A stretch of 64,000 bases of DNA, taken from positions 1 through 64,000 of the forward strand of contig CAMLIZ010000001.1 in NCBI GenBank assembly GCA_946480245.1. The letters run 5' to 3'. This document shows positions 9,478-18,565 of this stretch, in pieces. Both the position numbers and the translations under genes were made by a program. The stretch's first letter is position 1. Every line of letters starts with the position of its first letter. Source of the stretch: an uncultured Pseudomonadota bacterium. Lineage in GTDB: Bacteria; Pseudomonadota; Gammaproteobacteria; Burkholderiales; Burkholderiaceae. A model generated the notes under the pieces. That model saw nothing but the letters and a program-made list of their open reading frames with translations. It did not search any database and had not been told where the DNA came from.

Positions 9478-10641
9478 CTAGCGTGCACCGGCCCAGCGCC
9501 GTTCGCGCGCGTCTGCCGCGCGTGCGCGCGCGGCAGACGCCAGCGCGCGCACGCGATCGCCGCCCTGTGCATGGCAGCCGGCGAGCGCGCGCAAGGCACG
9601 CTGCACGCCACCGTGGAGCGCTTCGTCCGCACGCGCCTCGGCCACGCCGATGCACACGGTGCACGGCTGCGGCAGGCGCGCGCTCGCAATCCCTGCGCGG
9701 GCCACGGCCTGGCGCAGCCGCTCGGCGGCCAGGCGCGCCTCCTCCAGTTCGGTGTCGGGCAGCAACACGATCAACTGGTCGCCATGCCAGCGTGCCATGA
9801 CGTCCTGTTGCCGGCTCTCCTTGCGCAGCACGTGACACACCTCCTGCAGGATGCGGTCGGCCTCGCCGGCCCCGTGCGCCGGGGGCGTGCGCAGTGCGTC
9901 GATTTCCACCACCGCCACGCAGGTGGGGCGGTCGCCGCGCCGCTGCAGCGCCAGCACGTACTCGCTCATCGCGATGAAGTGCTGCCGGTTCAGCAGCCCG
10001 GTGAGCAGGTCATGCGTGATGGCCAGGCGCATCGCGTGTTCCGCATGGCGCAGGCGCAGCCCGTAGAAAGCCGCGGCATAGGCCAGCACGCCGAAGACGA
10101 TGGCCATGTTGGTCCATCGCACGACCGCGAGCGCGCCCTCCGGCAGGGGCGCGCTCGCGCCGAGGCCATAGGCGCTCATGTCGAGCCCGACGTAGCACAC
10201 GAACAGCAGCGACAGCAGCAGGCGCATCTGCAGCGGCCGGCAGGCGATGACGATCGCCGGGATGAACAGCAGCATGTAGTAGTGGAAGCCGCTTTCCCAG
10301 CCGATCAGCAAGGTGCCCGCGCTCGCGTGCAGCAACACCTCCAGGCCGATCAGCGCCATTGCCGGCTTGTTCACGCGCATCCGGATGAGCGCATACGCCG
10401 TGAGGTACAGCGCGATGCTCGACAGGTTGGGCCATGCCAGGCCCTCCACGCCGATGTAGCGGAACAGCACGAAGAACCAGACGTCGACGCCCGCCGCCAG
10501 CAGCGACATGCGCCGCATCGTGGCCCAGAAGGCGCGGCCCGAAGCGCTGCGCTCGTTGGCCGCGGAATCGTCTTCCGCGGCGCTCGCCGGGGCCAGTGGC
10601 ATCGACAGGACGCGACGCGAGGAGCTGCTGTTCGACTTCAT
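9478..10641 (-). CDS. Membrane protein with degenerate GGDEF domain
   Basis: About six hydrophobic helices (residues 40-200) precede a C-terminal diguanylate-cyclase-like domain starting at HAMRLAITHDLLTGLLNRQHFIAM. The signature reads HGDQL in place of GGDEF, so cyclase activity is unlikely, but the RxxD inhibitory c-di-GMP site (RQQD) is kept just before it. The protein may therefore bind c-di-GMP rather than make it (inference). The start at 10641 has GGAG seven bases upstream; the open frame begins at 10677. It ends four bases after the convergent anti-sigma gene. Confidence 0.8.
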   Translation of the reverse strand: MKSNSSSSRRVLSMPLAPASAAEDDSAANERSASGRAFWATMRRMSLLAAGVDVWFFVLFRYIGVEGLAWPNLSSIALYLTAYALIRMRVNKPAMALIGLEVLLHASAGTLLIGWESGFHYYMLLFIPAIVIACRPLQMRLLLSLLFVCYVGLDMSAYGLGASAPLPEGALAVVRWTNMAIVFGVLAYAAAFYGLRLRHAEHAMRLAITHDLLTGLLNRQHFIAMSEYVLALQRRGDRPTCVAVVEIDALRTPPAHGAGEADRILQEVCHVLRKESRQQDVMARWHGDQLIVLLPDTELEEARLAAERLRQAVARAGIASARLPQPCTVCIGVAEARADEALHGGVQRALRALAGCHAQGGDRVRALASAARARAADARERRWAGAR

Positions 10642-10825
10642 GGGCCACTCCGGCTTTGGTGGCGATCTGGCCAACACATTCGTTTAACTCAACCCGACGA
10701 CCCGAGACTCGAATCCGCGCCGTGTCCCCCCGAAGGGTGCCGGAGTATGCACAAAGCAAGATGACCGATCAATGAACAGCGAAGACGCATCGATCATGGG
10801 TATGAATCGAGGTTGAGGCATCGTG

Positions 10826-13800
10826 TTAATCGATCGGTCGCAGCTCGCGCCACGAGAGCGCCTTGAGCGCCGGTGTGCGTGGAACCGACACCGGCAGCTT
10901 CGCCACTTTGCCGTCGCTGTTGCCGGCATACAGCCGCACGCGCCCGCTGACGCGCTGGAACGCCAGCTCGCGGATCAATGAGCCGGGCGCAGTGGAGGCC
11001 AGCAACTGCGTGCCGCTGTCGTTGGCGCTGAGCACGCTGCGGCCGCTGGCAAGGCTGACGGCGAACGCGCGGCCGGTGCCGGCCGGATTGCAGGTGTCTC
11101 CGCTCGGCGTGTTGGCGGCAAAGGCGACCACCCCGCCGCTGGCCGTGGGCTGCACGTTGACGCGCTCGGCCACACCGCCGGTGACCGCGAGGTCGACGTA
11201 CCAGCCGGCCCCTGCACTGGGCGCGCTGCCGATGCCGGCGAGCAGGTCGGTGTCGGCCTGCAGCGCGGCACGCGTGATCGGGAAGCTCACGCCATCGGAG
11301 CCGCTCACCGAGAAGCGGCCGAACGTCCCCTTGCCGTCGGCGATGGCATAGAGCGACTGCGCCGCGCTGCTGTCGATGTCGCTGTCGGCGAGCAGGCGGC
11401 CGGTGCCCACCATCACGTAGCGCTTGCCGGTGCCTGCGTCGATCTCCACCAGCGGGCGGGTGGTGACCGGCTGCGGCGTTGCTTCGGCGCCGCGCAGCAT
11501 CGCCATCTTCGTGGCCATGTACGGCCCCTGGCCGCTGACGTCCACGCGCCATACGTTGCCCTGCAGGTCGCCGGCGTAGATCGCATCGGCGGTGAAGTCC
11601 GTGTAGTCGGGCACGAAGGCCGTGGCGTGTGCCAGGCCGAGCGGTGCCGACGGCGTGCCTTCGGGCGTGGAGACGGCCTCCAGAAGCTGGCCGTTGGCCG
11701 GGTTCACGAAGAAGAACCAGCCCTTGCCATCCGGGTTGTCGTAGCCCGAGGTCAGCACCACCACCCAGCCGTACTTGCGCGTCTTCACCACGTCGGGCGC
11801 GCCGTAGCTGTAGCCCATGCGCGGGTCGCTGAACTCCCACAGCACCTTGCCGGCCACCTCGCGCTCGCTGGTCCAGCTCTGCGGGTCGGTGACGTCGATC
11901 GCGAAGTAGCCGCGCCCGCCCTTGCCGAGGCCGCCGATCAACAGGCTGCGCCATCCGCCCGACGCCGCGCCTGCCGTGCGCGACAGGTCGACGTCGAACA
12001 CGGCCGGTGTCGCGTTCACGTAGTTGTGATGCACGTAGGCCGGGTTGCCCAGCGCGGCAAGGCCGCTGACCGTGGCCGTGGACGCGCTGCCGTAGACGAA
12101 GCTCGGGATGTAGGCGAACAACTCGCGCCCTGCGGTCGCGCCGCTGGCACTCGCGTCGAAGGCGTGCAGCATGCCGTCGTTGGCGCCGGCGTAGACCACG
12201 GCCGGCCGGCCGGCATGGGCGCGGGCGAAGCTGCCGTACCCCGGGTTGAATTCGTCGTGGTACGGAGCAGCCGGCGCCGCCACCACGGTGGGCTTGGAGT
12301 CGACGATGTCGCCCAGCAGGTATGCGCGCGTGCGATAGGCGCCGCCCTGCACCAGCTCCTGCGTGCGGTCGCCGCGCAGGTAGGCCACGAAGTTGGCAGC
12401 CGATTGCGCACTCGCGCCCGGCACGTTGCTGAACGACGCGTAGTTGGTGCGCCCGTTCAGTGCCGTGCCCGCGAGCGCAGCGGCCGTGAAGGGCAGCGCC
12501 GCGCCGCCGCTGGTGCAGCAGGTGACGATCTTGCGCGCCGAGGTGTCGGTGCCACTCACCATGCGTTCCAGCGCGTCGCGTGCGTCCCACAGCGCGGTCG
12601 CGGCGGGCGTGCCGTCGGCGGCGTAGCTCAGCCGAGAGGCGACCAGCTGGCCGGTCCAGTCCTTCGGGTTGTACTTGGCCGCATAGCTGATGTTGCCGGC
12701 GCTCGCCACGTTCGGTGAGGCGGTGGACAGCACGGTCGCGGTCGACGCCTCGGTCTCCGAGACGATCTTCGCGAAGGCCTTGGACAGGCCGGACTTCATC
12801 GTCTCCGGCCGGTCGCCGGGAAAGTAGTTGTCCGGCCGCGGGTCGGCCGCGCCGCTGTCGGTGGAGTAGGCAAGGGAGGCCTGGCCCACGCTCAGCTGGT
12901 CTGCATTGCTGTGCCAGCTCTTGTCCCCCAGCGAGCCCGGGCCGTTGCCGGCGGCGAAGGGCGAGAAGCCGGCGGGAACATCGAAGCCGCCGTATTTCGC
13001 GGCCAGCCAGTACTGGTTCTTGTGCTTGTAGGTCTGCTTCTCCAGCACGTCCAGCCAGTAGGTGCTCACCAGTTGCCTGCCCGGGATGTCCTGGCGCAGG
13101 TCACGCGTGTGAGCGTCGTAGGCCAGGCCCGCAAGGTAGTAGGAACTGCACATGTTCAAGTTCGACGCGCAGGTGCTGCTGCCCGCATCCACATACAGGT
13201 TGCCCAGCGACATGCCGCTGCCCAGGCCTTCCAGCTGCCCGACCATGTCGGTGGCCTTGCGAACGTCCACCTCGGTGTCGGCCGCCACCTCGGGCGGCAG
13301 CGACGGTTCCAGCGCGCTGCGCAAGGTGCTGCCCGGCAGGTTGGCGTCGCGGTGCGTGAACACGTCGCCGATGCCGAGCACGAAGTTCTTCTGGCACGCG
13401 TACTGGATCGAGCTGCCGTAGTTCGCGTCGGCGCTGGTCAGGCTCTTCTTCCACACGGCGTCCGAGGTGATCGCCGGAAAGCCGTCGAGCCACTGTGCGG
13501 CCGTCGCAGAGCTGCCCGCCTGCGCCAGGCTGGTGTACGCGTCCACATTGCCCAGGTTGCGGTAGTAGCGCAGCGCGGCGTAGTAGAGCTCGCTGACCGG
13601 GTCCTTCGACTTGTACGACTTGGCCGACAGGCCGAACTTGTTGAGGTAGTTGAGCACCCCGCTGTCGTTGATCGCCACGCTCCAGCCCGACGCGGCGGCA
13701 AACGCCTGCGTGGCCGACGCATCGCCGGCATCGGGGTTGGTGGGCATCACGCCGGTGGTCGCGTCCCATTCGGCGTGCGGATTGCCGATCGGCAGCGAGC

Positions 13801-14800
13801 CCGGCACCGGCTGGCTCGGCGCGATGTACTTCATGCGCGCGCGCATCACGCCGCCGTCGCGTTGCTGGGTGGCGTCGCCCGAATGGTTGTAGTAGCCGAA
13901 GGCCGAATACCGCAGCTGCCCCGAATAGCCCTGCATCAGGCCCTCCGGCTTGCTGGAGCGGGCATAGGCCACGCAGTTGGCCTCCAGGCCCGCGCGCTTG
14001 TCGCACACCTTGACGTTGATGTAGACCTCGTAGGTCACGTTCGGCTGCGCGAAGCCGCTGGTGCCGGGCGCGGCCATCGAGCTCTGCCCGGTATAGGGCA
14101 CGGCGCCGCTGACGCTGCTGCCGCCCGTCAGGGCGTCGGGCTCGACGCCGCCGTAGGCGACATTGCCGCTGATCCACATGCGCGTGCCGAGGTTGCGGAT
14201 GCGCGTGGTCGCGCCGGCCGTCCAGCTGGCTGACGAGAACGGCGTGGCGCCGTCGAGGCTATCGGCAGCCAGGGTCTTCTCGGGGATCACCGTCGGCTTG
14301 TCGGATGCCGCATACGTCTTGCTGAGCACCGTGGTGGTCGCGGTGTCCACCTTGCGATAGCCGCCCGTCAGCACCCAGCGGAACGCGTCGAGCGTCTGCA
14401 TGGACGCCCAGTTCAGGTAGTTGCCGCTCCACAGCGGCACGCTCGCACTGCTGCGGCAGGTGTGGTCGGTGGCGGCGCCGCGCGGTGCGAAGTAGCTTGC
14501 CGAGTAGTCCGGCGTGCTGCTCGTGCCGGCGTTGACCGGCACATAGCGGTAGCACTTGGCGGGGTCGAAGTAGCCCAGGTAGGTGCTGCTGCTCGCATAC
14601 GCCGTCGTGCTCGGGTAGGCCGGCGTGGTGGCCGTGGGCCACTCGACGGACAAGGCGAGGATCACGTTGCCGGGCACCGACACGCCCGAGAACAACGGGC
14701 TGTCGGCGAGGTCGGTCGCCTGCGCGACCGGCGCGCACAGCGCGGTGCCGGTGATCCAGAGCAGCCAGCGCAGCAGGTGTCGGTGGCAAGTGGGCGTCAT
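10826..14800 (-). CDS. pilY1: PilY1-like type IV pilus assembly/adhesin protein
   Basis: A large (about 1324 aa) secreted protein with an N-terminal signal peptide (LLRWLLWITGTALCAPVAQA). The C-terminal half contains the beta-propeller domain of the PilC/PilY1 family, seen as PTVVAAPAAPYHD, RPAVVYAGANDGMLHAFDA, LLIGGLGKGGRGYFAIDVTDP and VVLTSGYDNPDGKGWFFFVNP. PilY1 proteins sit at the pilus tip, promote pilus extension and can mediate adhesion. The start at ATG 14800 has GGAG six bases upstream; longer starts exist. It is the last gene of the minor-pilin operon that begins at pilE. Confidence 0.92.
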   Translation of the reverse strand: MTPTCHRHLLRWLLWITGTALCAPVAQATDLADSPLFSGVSVPGNVILALSVEWPTATTPAYPSTTAYASSSTYLGYFDPAKCYRYVPVNAGTSSTPDYSASYFAPRGAATDHTCRSSASVPLWSGNYLNWASMQTLDAFRWVLTGGYRKVDTATTTVLSKTYAASDKPTVIPEKTLAADSLDGATPFSSASWTAGATTRIRNLGTRMWISGNVAYGGVEPDALTGGSSVSGAVPYTGQSSMAAPGTSGFAQPNVTYEVYINVKVCDKRAGLEANCVAYARSSKPEGLMQGYSGQLRYSAFGYYNHSGDATQQRDGGVMRARMKYIAPSQPVPGSLPIGNPHAEWDATTGVMPTNPDAGDASATQAFAAASGWSVAINDSGVLNYLNKFGLSAKSYKSKDPVSELYYAALRYYRNLGNVDAYTSLAQAGSSATAAQWLDGFPAITSDAVWKKSLTSADANYGSSIQYACQKNFVLGIGDVFTHRDANLPGSTLRSALEPSLPPEVAADTEVDVRKATDMVGQLEGLGSGMSLGNLYVDAGSSTCASNLNMCSSYYLAGLAYDAHTRDLRQDIPGRQLVSTYWLDVLEKQTYKHKNQYWLAAKYGGFDVPAGFSPFAAGNGPGSLGDKSWHSNADQLSVGQASLAYSTDSGAADPRPDNYFPGDRPETMKSGLSKAFAKIVSETEASTATVLSTASPNVASAGNISYAAKYNPKDWTGQLVASRLSYAADGTPAATALWDARDALERMVSGTDTSARKIVTCCTSGGAALPFTAAALAGTALNGRTNYASFSNVPGASAQSAANFVAYLRGDRTQELVQGGAYRTRAYLLGDIVDSKPTVVAAPAAPYHDEFNPGYGSFARAHAGRPAVVYAGANDGMLHAFDASASGATAGRELFAYIPSFVYGSASTATVSGLAALGNPAYVHHNYVNATPAVFDVDLSRTAGAASGGWRSLLIGGLGKGGRGYFAIDVTDPQSWTSEREVAGKVLWEFSDPRMGYSYGAPDVVKTRKYGWVVVLTSGYDNPDGKGWFFFVNPANGQLLEAVSTPEGTPSAPLGLAHATAFVPDYTDFTADAIYAGDLQGNVWRVDVSGQGPYMATKMAMLRGAEATPQPVTTRPLVEIDAGTGKRYVMVGTGRLLADSDIDSSAAQSLYAIADGKGTFGRFSVSGSDGVSFPITRAALQADTDLLAGIGSAPSAGAGWYVDLAVTGGVAERVNVQPTASGGVVAFAANTPSGDTCNPAGTGRAFAVSLASGRSVLSANDSGTQLLASTAPGSLIRELAFQRVSGRVRLYAGNSDGKVAKLPVSVPRTPALKALSWRELRPID

Positions 14801-14811
14801 GGGGTGCTCCA

Positions 14812-15195
14812 TCACGAACGAAGATCGGCCGCCGGGCGGGACGGCAAGGGTCGGGGCGTGCGCAGCGCGGGGCCGAGCGCTGCGTAGTGATCCGACTGCT
14901 CCCACTCCTGCAAGGCCTCGAGGAACAGCTCCTCGTTGATCTCGGTGACCTCCACGTCCTCCATCGCCGGCGCCATGACGCGGCTGGCCGGCGCGACCGT
15001 CGCGCGCACGGCCGGTCGCGCTGGCGGTTCGGCGCCCGACAGCGACAGCGGAGGTGCCTGCAGCCGGGCTTCGCGTTCACCGACCGGCTGCTGCGGGCGC
15101 GGCCTCAGCCAGGCCTGCAGGCGCTGCCAGAGGCCGGGCTTGCGCGCCCACGGCTGCGCAGCGAAGGTCGGGTTGGGCAGGGCGGTGTGTGGCAT
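14812..15195 (-). CDS. Unknown protein in minor pilin operon
   Basis: 127 aa with no recognised domain. It has no signal peptide or membrane segment. The N-terminal half is Arg/Pro-rich, and the C-terminal part is an acidic, probably helical stretch (MEDVEVTEINEELFLEALQEW). A strong ribosome binding site (GAGGAGGACC) precedes the ATG. It lies between pilX and pilY1, with a 12-base gap upstream and an end 12 bases before the pilY1 start, so it is almost certainly expressed with the pilins. The VEVTEI stretch resembles VEVTEM in the small protein at 59606-59797. Confidence 0.7.
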   Translation of the reverse strand: MPHTALPNPTFAAQPWARKPGLWQRLQAWLRPRPQQPVGEREARLQAPPLSLSGAEPPARPAVRATVAPASRVMAPAMEDVEVTEINEELFLEALQEWEQSDHYAALGPALRTPRPLPSRPAADLRS

Positions 15196-15207
15196 GGTGG
15201 GTCCTCC

Positions 15208-15822
15208 TCAGTAGGCAAACGTGGTCTGCAGGAATGCTTGTGTCGAGCGCGGGCCGTCGACGCGCACCGTGACGCGGTACACCGGGCCGCTGGGCGGCGT
15301 AGGCTTCTTCAGCCAGTCGGAGCCTCCCACGTCGCCCTCGCCCGGAGCGGCCACGCAGGTGGTCTCGTCGAAGGGCCCGGCCGCGTTGCACAGCCGGTCG
15401 ACGACGTAGCGCACCCGCACGTGCATCGCGTCGTCGACGATGTCGTTGTCGGCGCTCATTCCGGCCGCAGTGAAGTCGGCATCGCGCAACAGGGCGAGCG
15501 GAATGCCCTTGGCATTGGCCTGCAGGCGCGCGGCCACGTAGTTGGCGGCGGGCAGCCCGGCTTCGCGCGCCGCTTCGCCGGCCAGGCGCCCGGACAGGAA
15601 CAGCGTGCGCACCTGGGCCAGCGCGCGTTCGCCCTGGTTCGTCAGGTCGCGCCGGAAGGCCAGGCTGCCGGCGACCGCCGAAGAGGTGTTGAAGGCACGG
15701 ATCATCGCGACCGAGGCGATCAGCAGCACGACCAGCGCGATCATCGTGATGACCAGCGCAATGCCGCGCTCGCCGCTGCGCCGCAGCGCAGCGCGATGGT
15801 GTCGATGGAGGTGGGGCTGCAT
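15208..15822 (-). CDS. pilX: PilX-like minor pilin
   Basis: A type IV pilin-like protein of 204 aa. After an Arg/His-rich leader, G20 is followed by a hydrophobic stretch (IALVITMIALVVLLIASVAMI) that lacks the usual Glu at position +5, as is common in PilX/GspK-like proteins. The C-terminal domain has two Cys residues that could pair. It lies directly downstream of pilW, two bases away. Minor pilins of this set prime pilus assembly together with PilY1. Confidence 0.88.
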   Translation of the reverse strand: MQPHLHRHHRAALRRSGERGIALVITMIALVVLLIASVAMIRAFNTSSAVAGSLAFRRDLTNQGERALAQVRTLFLSGRLAGEAAREAGLPAANYVAARLQANAKGIPLALLRDADFTAAGMSADNDIVDDAMHVRVRYVVDRLCNAAGPFDETTCVAAPGEGDVGGSDWLKKPTPPSGPVYRVTVRVDGPRSTQAFLQTTFAY

Positions 15823-15824
15823 GG

Positions 15825-17000
15825 TCAGGGCGTCAGGAGGTTGTTGCGCACGGGAACCGTCTCTTCGATGGTCCGGTAGCGGTAGTGCTGTTCCTGGCCT
15901 TGAAGCGTGCGCGAATAGCGCAGCGCCGTGCCGAGATCGTCGAACAGCACGAGCGGGCCGGGCGTCACGATGTCACGCTCCGGCAGGTTGGTGCGCGTCA
16001 GCAGGCCGATGCGCACCGACTTGATCGAGCGCAGGCGCGCGGTCGCGCCCGGCGTGGCCGACGACAGGTCGGCCGGCCGGTAGCCGACGGACGACGGCGA
16101 CACCCAGGTGTCGGCCTTGCCGTCGTCGTCGGTGTCCACGCCGTACATCGCGTGCAGCTCGAACACGCCCTCGGCCTCGGCGCGCAGCGGCGTCGGTGCC
16201 AGCGACAGCAGGTCGTAGCTGTACAGCACGTCGTTGTCGCCGACGGCCAGCACCTGGAAGTGCGGCGGGGCATCGCTGGCATTGCCCAGCCGCAGCGCAA
16301 AGCCGCTGGTGCCGTAGTCCGCCACCGAGACGCCGTCCGGCGTGGCCGATTGGTACGGACCGTCCAGCAGCACCGCCGTGCTGTCGCCCGCATGAAAGCC
16401 CGCGGCCACTTGCTGCACCAGGCAGGGACGCGGCGAGCCGTCGTCGGCGGCCTGCGTGTCGCCCACCAGCACGAGGTCGCCGCCGCCCAGGTCGACCGAG
16501 TTCAGCAGGTTGATCACGCTGCCCGCGCCCGGCTCGGAGAACGGCACGCGCGCGGTCCCGGCAGGCGCCGCGCTCATCACGATCAATGCGTCGGACGGCT
16601 TGCCGCTGGTGCCCGGCACGTTGGCCTGCGGCAGCACGAGCACCGGCGACAGCGCGATGTCGGCCAGCGCCAGCCTCAGCGGCGCATTGGCGAGGCCGGC
16701 GGCGCCCTGCGCCGGCAGCAGCGTCGCGCCCGACTTCGATGCATGCAGCGTGCAGCCGTAGGCCGGCGCGGCCTGTGCGAGCCCGGCACCGGCGCTGCGG
16801 ACCCAGTTGTCGAGCTTGTACATCGCGATCTGCCCCGCCTGCTCCAGGTCGTTGCCGGTCGTGATCGCGCGCTTGCGCCCTTCGAACGTCGACAGCAGGC
16901 CGAACACGGCCAGCGACAGCACCATGCCGATCAGCAGCGCGACCATCAGCTCGACCAGCGTCATGCCGTTGCAGCCACGGCGGGCTCCGACCGGTCTCAT
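15825..17000 (-). CDS. pilW: PilW-like minor pilin
   Basis: 391 aa with a prepilin cleavage/methylation motif CNGMTLVELM (G12/M13, Glu at +5) followed by a hydrophobic helix. The length and Gly/Asp-rich C-terminal domain fit PilW. ATG 17000 overlaps the pilV stop codon (ATGA), which fixes the start; an upstream in-frame extension to 17183 is only the shadow of pilV. Confidence 0.9.
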   Translation of the reverse strand: MRPVGARRGCNGMTLVELMVALLIGMVLSLAVFGLLSTFEGRKRAITTGNDLEQAGQIAMYKLDNWVRSAGAGLAQAAPAYGCTLHASKSGATLLPAQGAAGLANAPLRLALADIALSPVLVLPQANVPGTSGKPSDALIVMSAAPAGTARVPFSEPGAGSVINLLNSVDLGGGDLVLVGDTQAADDGSPRPCLVQQVAAGFHAGDSTAVLLDGPYQSATPDGVSVADYGTSGFALRLGNASDAPPHFQVLAVGDNDVLYSYDLLSLAPTPLRAEAEGVFELHAMYGVDTDDDGKADTWVSPSSVGYRPADLSSATPGATARLRSIKSVRIGLLTRTNLPERDIVTPGPLVLFDDLGTALRYSRTLQGQEQHYRYRTIEETVPVRNNLLTP

Positions 17001-17371
17001 GGCAGCACCAGTTGCGTCACGTACTGGTTGACGTTGCCGGCGCTGGCGCGGCCCGACGGCTCGCGCCAGCGGATCGTCACCGTCACGACGCCGCCTTGCT
17101 GCGAGACGATGCCCTCGGAGTTCGGCAGCGCGCTGGCCACGCGCCGCTGCCATTCGTCCAGCGCCGGGGTCTGCAGCGTCCACAGCTGGGTGACCAGTTC
17201 GTTGGCCAGCAGCGCGGCGCGCGACCGGTCTTCGGCCTGCACGCTGTGCTGGATCGAGCTGGCCTGCAGCCCGATCACGCCGAGCACGCCGACGAGGAAC
17301 ACCAGCAGCGCCACCATCACTTCGATCAGCGCGACGCCGCGTTGATGCGGCTTGATTCGTTCAGCAGCCAT
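16997..17371 (-). CDS. pilV: PilV-like minor pilin
   Basis: 124 aa with the prepilin signature RGVALIEVM (G12/V13, Glu at +5) and a hydrophobic N-terminal helix. The family name PilV rests on the RGVALIEVMVALLVFLVGVLG signature and its position between fimT and pilW. The ATG at 17371 lies inside the end of fimT (stop at 17361), so the two overlap by 11 bases. Confidence 0.9.
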   Translation of the reverse strand: MAAERIKPHQRGVALIEVMVALLVFLVGVLGVIGLQASSIQHSVQAEDRSRAALLANELVTQLWTLQTPALDEWQRRVASALPNSEGIVSQQGGVVTVTIRWREPSGRASAGNVNQYVTQLVLP

Positions 17372-17966
17372 CGGGAGCCTCGTTGGACAGGGTTTTGGCG
17401 GGATCGCACAAGCGCACACGGCCGCCCAGGTACACCTGCACCTGCAGCGGACGGTCCGAGCCGGAGCCGGACACGGTGTAGACGGCCGGGCTGGCGCTGT
17501 TGCAGGCCGTGCCCAGGCCGGTGGCATCGCTGTCGAGCGACACCTGCTGCCCGAGCGGGCCGAAGCACAACAGGGCCGGCCCGCTGACCGTGACCGCGCC
17601 CTGCGTGCCGAAGTTGCTGCCGTCCACATAGCGGGTGGCCGATTCGGCGTCACCGTCGCGCTCGTCGCTGTCGGCCAGCGGCAGCAGGCGCACATACCAG
17701 TTGCGTGCGTTGGAGGCGGGCCGCGCGGCCAGCGAAGGGGTGTCGGCGGTGAGCACGAACGCGGCGCTGCGGTTGCGTTGCAGCGCCGAGGCCAGTGCCA
17801 GGCGCAGGCCGTTCTGCATCGACTCGGCGGTGCTGCGCACGCGCTGGTTGCCGACCCAGTGGCCGAACGACGGCACGGTGGCCAGCAGCAGCAGCGACAG
17901 CACCGCGAGCGTGATCATCAGCTCGATCAGCGAGAAGCCCGAGCGCGAAGGGCGGCGGCTCAGCAT
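17361..17966 (-). CDS. fimT: FimT/GspH-type minor pseudopilin
   Basis: 201 aa. The prepilin signature SGFSLIELM (G10/F11, Glu at +5) is followed by a hydrophobic helix and a GspH/FimT-type C-terminal domain (TAESMQNGLRLALASALQRNRSA). The start at 17966 overlaps the end of pilE. It is part of the pilE-fimT-V-W-X-Y1 set found in beta- and gammaproteobacteria. Confidence 0.9.
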   Translation of the reverse strand: MLSRRPSRSGFSLIELMITLAVLSLLLLATVPSFGHWVGNQRVRSTAESMQNGLRLALASALQRNRSAAFVLTADTPSLAARPASNARNWYVRLLPLADSDERDGDAESATRYVDGSNFGTQGAVTVSGPALLCFGPLGQQVSLDSDATGLGTACNSASPAVYTVSGSGSDRPLQVQVYLGGRVRLCDPAKTLSNEAPDGC

Positions 17967-18433
17967 GTCGACCCCCGCCGCATCACCCAGCAGGCGTAGC
18001 CCTCGCCGGACACACCGCCCCAGCTGGTGGGCAGGCTGACCGTGCGCTGGTGGTTCAGGTTGTCGACCGAGTAGGCGAAGCCGCTGGTGGTGCCGGTGCC
18101 GGTGGCCACCAGCGTGTAGCCCTCGTCCGACACGGCGGAGCAGCTGAGCGAGAAGGTGCCCACCTTCGATGCGGTGGCGCAGGGCCCGCCGACGTAGGTG
18201 CGCCGGTCCTGGTAGTACTGCTCCATGCGGAACTGCATCGAGGCCAGGCCCATCCCCGCCTCGGTGAGCCGGCCGCGCACCATCTGCTCGCTGTAGCTCG
18301 GCAAGGCCACGGTGGCCAGGATGGCGACCACGGCCACCGCGATCATCAGCTCGATCAGCGTGAAGCCGGCGTTGCGCCGCATGCGCCGCAGGGGCTGGAG
18401 GGTGCGGGTATCGGTGCTCGTGGGGGTCTGCAT
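17960..18433 (-). CDS. pilE: PilE-like type IV minor pilin
   Basis: 157 aa with the prepilin motif NAGFTLIELM (G23/F24, Glu28 at +5), a hydrophobic helix with LPSYSEQMVRGRLTEA, and paired cysteines in the C-terminal part (C105, C118 region, terminal Cys). This family position is usually called PilE. AGGAG precedes the ATG. It is the first gene of the operon, 132 bases downstream of the GGDEF-EAL gene, so it may have its own promoter or share the upstream one. Confidence 0.92.
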   Translation of the reverse strand: MQTPTSTDTRTLQPLRRMRRNAGFTLIELMIAVAVVAILATVALPSYSEQMVRGRLTEAGMGLASMQFRMEQYYQDRRTYVGGPCATASKVGTFSLSCSAVSDEGYTLVATGTGTTSGFAYSVDNLNHQRTVSLPTSWGGVSGEGYACWVMRRGSTC

Positions 18434-18565
18434 GGCGGGCTCCTATTGCGGTCGTGTGTCGCCGTGGGGCGGCGGGGCGTCGGGATTCGCCGGCGTGGCT
18501 TGCGCTGCCCCCGCTCGAAATGGGGGAGGTGGCGTGCGTGCCGGTGGGGGCGGCGAGGGCGCCGG

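Noticed and set aside
11627..14233. Long plus-strand frames within pilY1.
   Set aside because: Arg/Ala/His-rich translations typical of the antisense of GC-rich coding sequence; pilY1 on the minus strand has clear family motifs.
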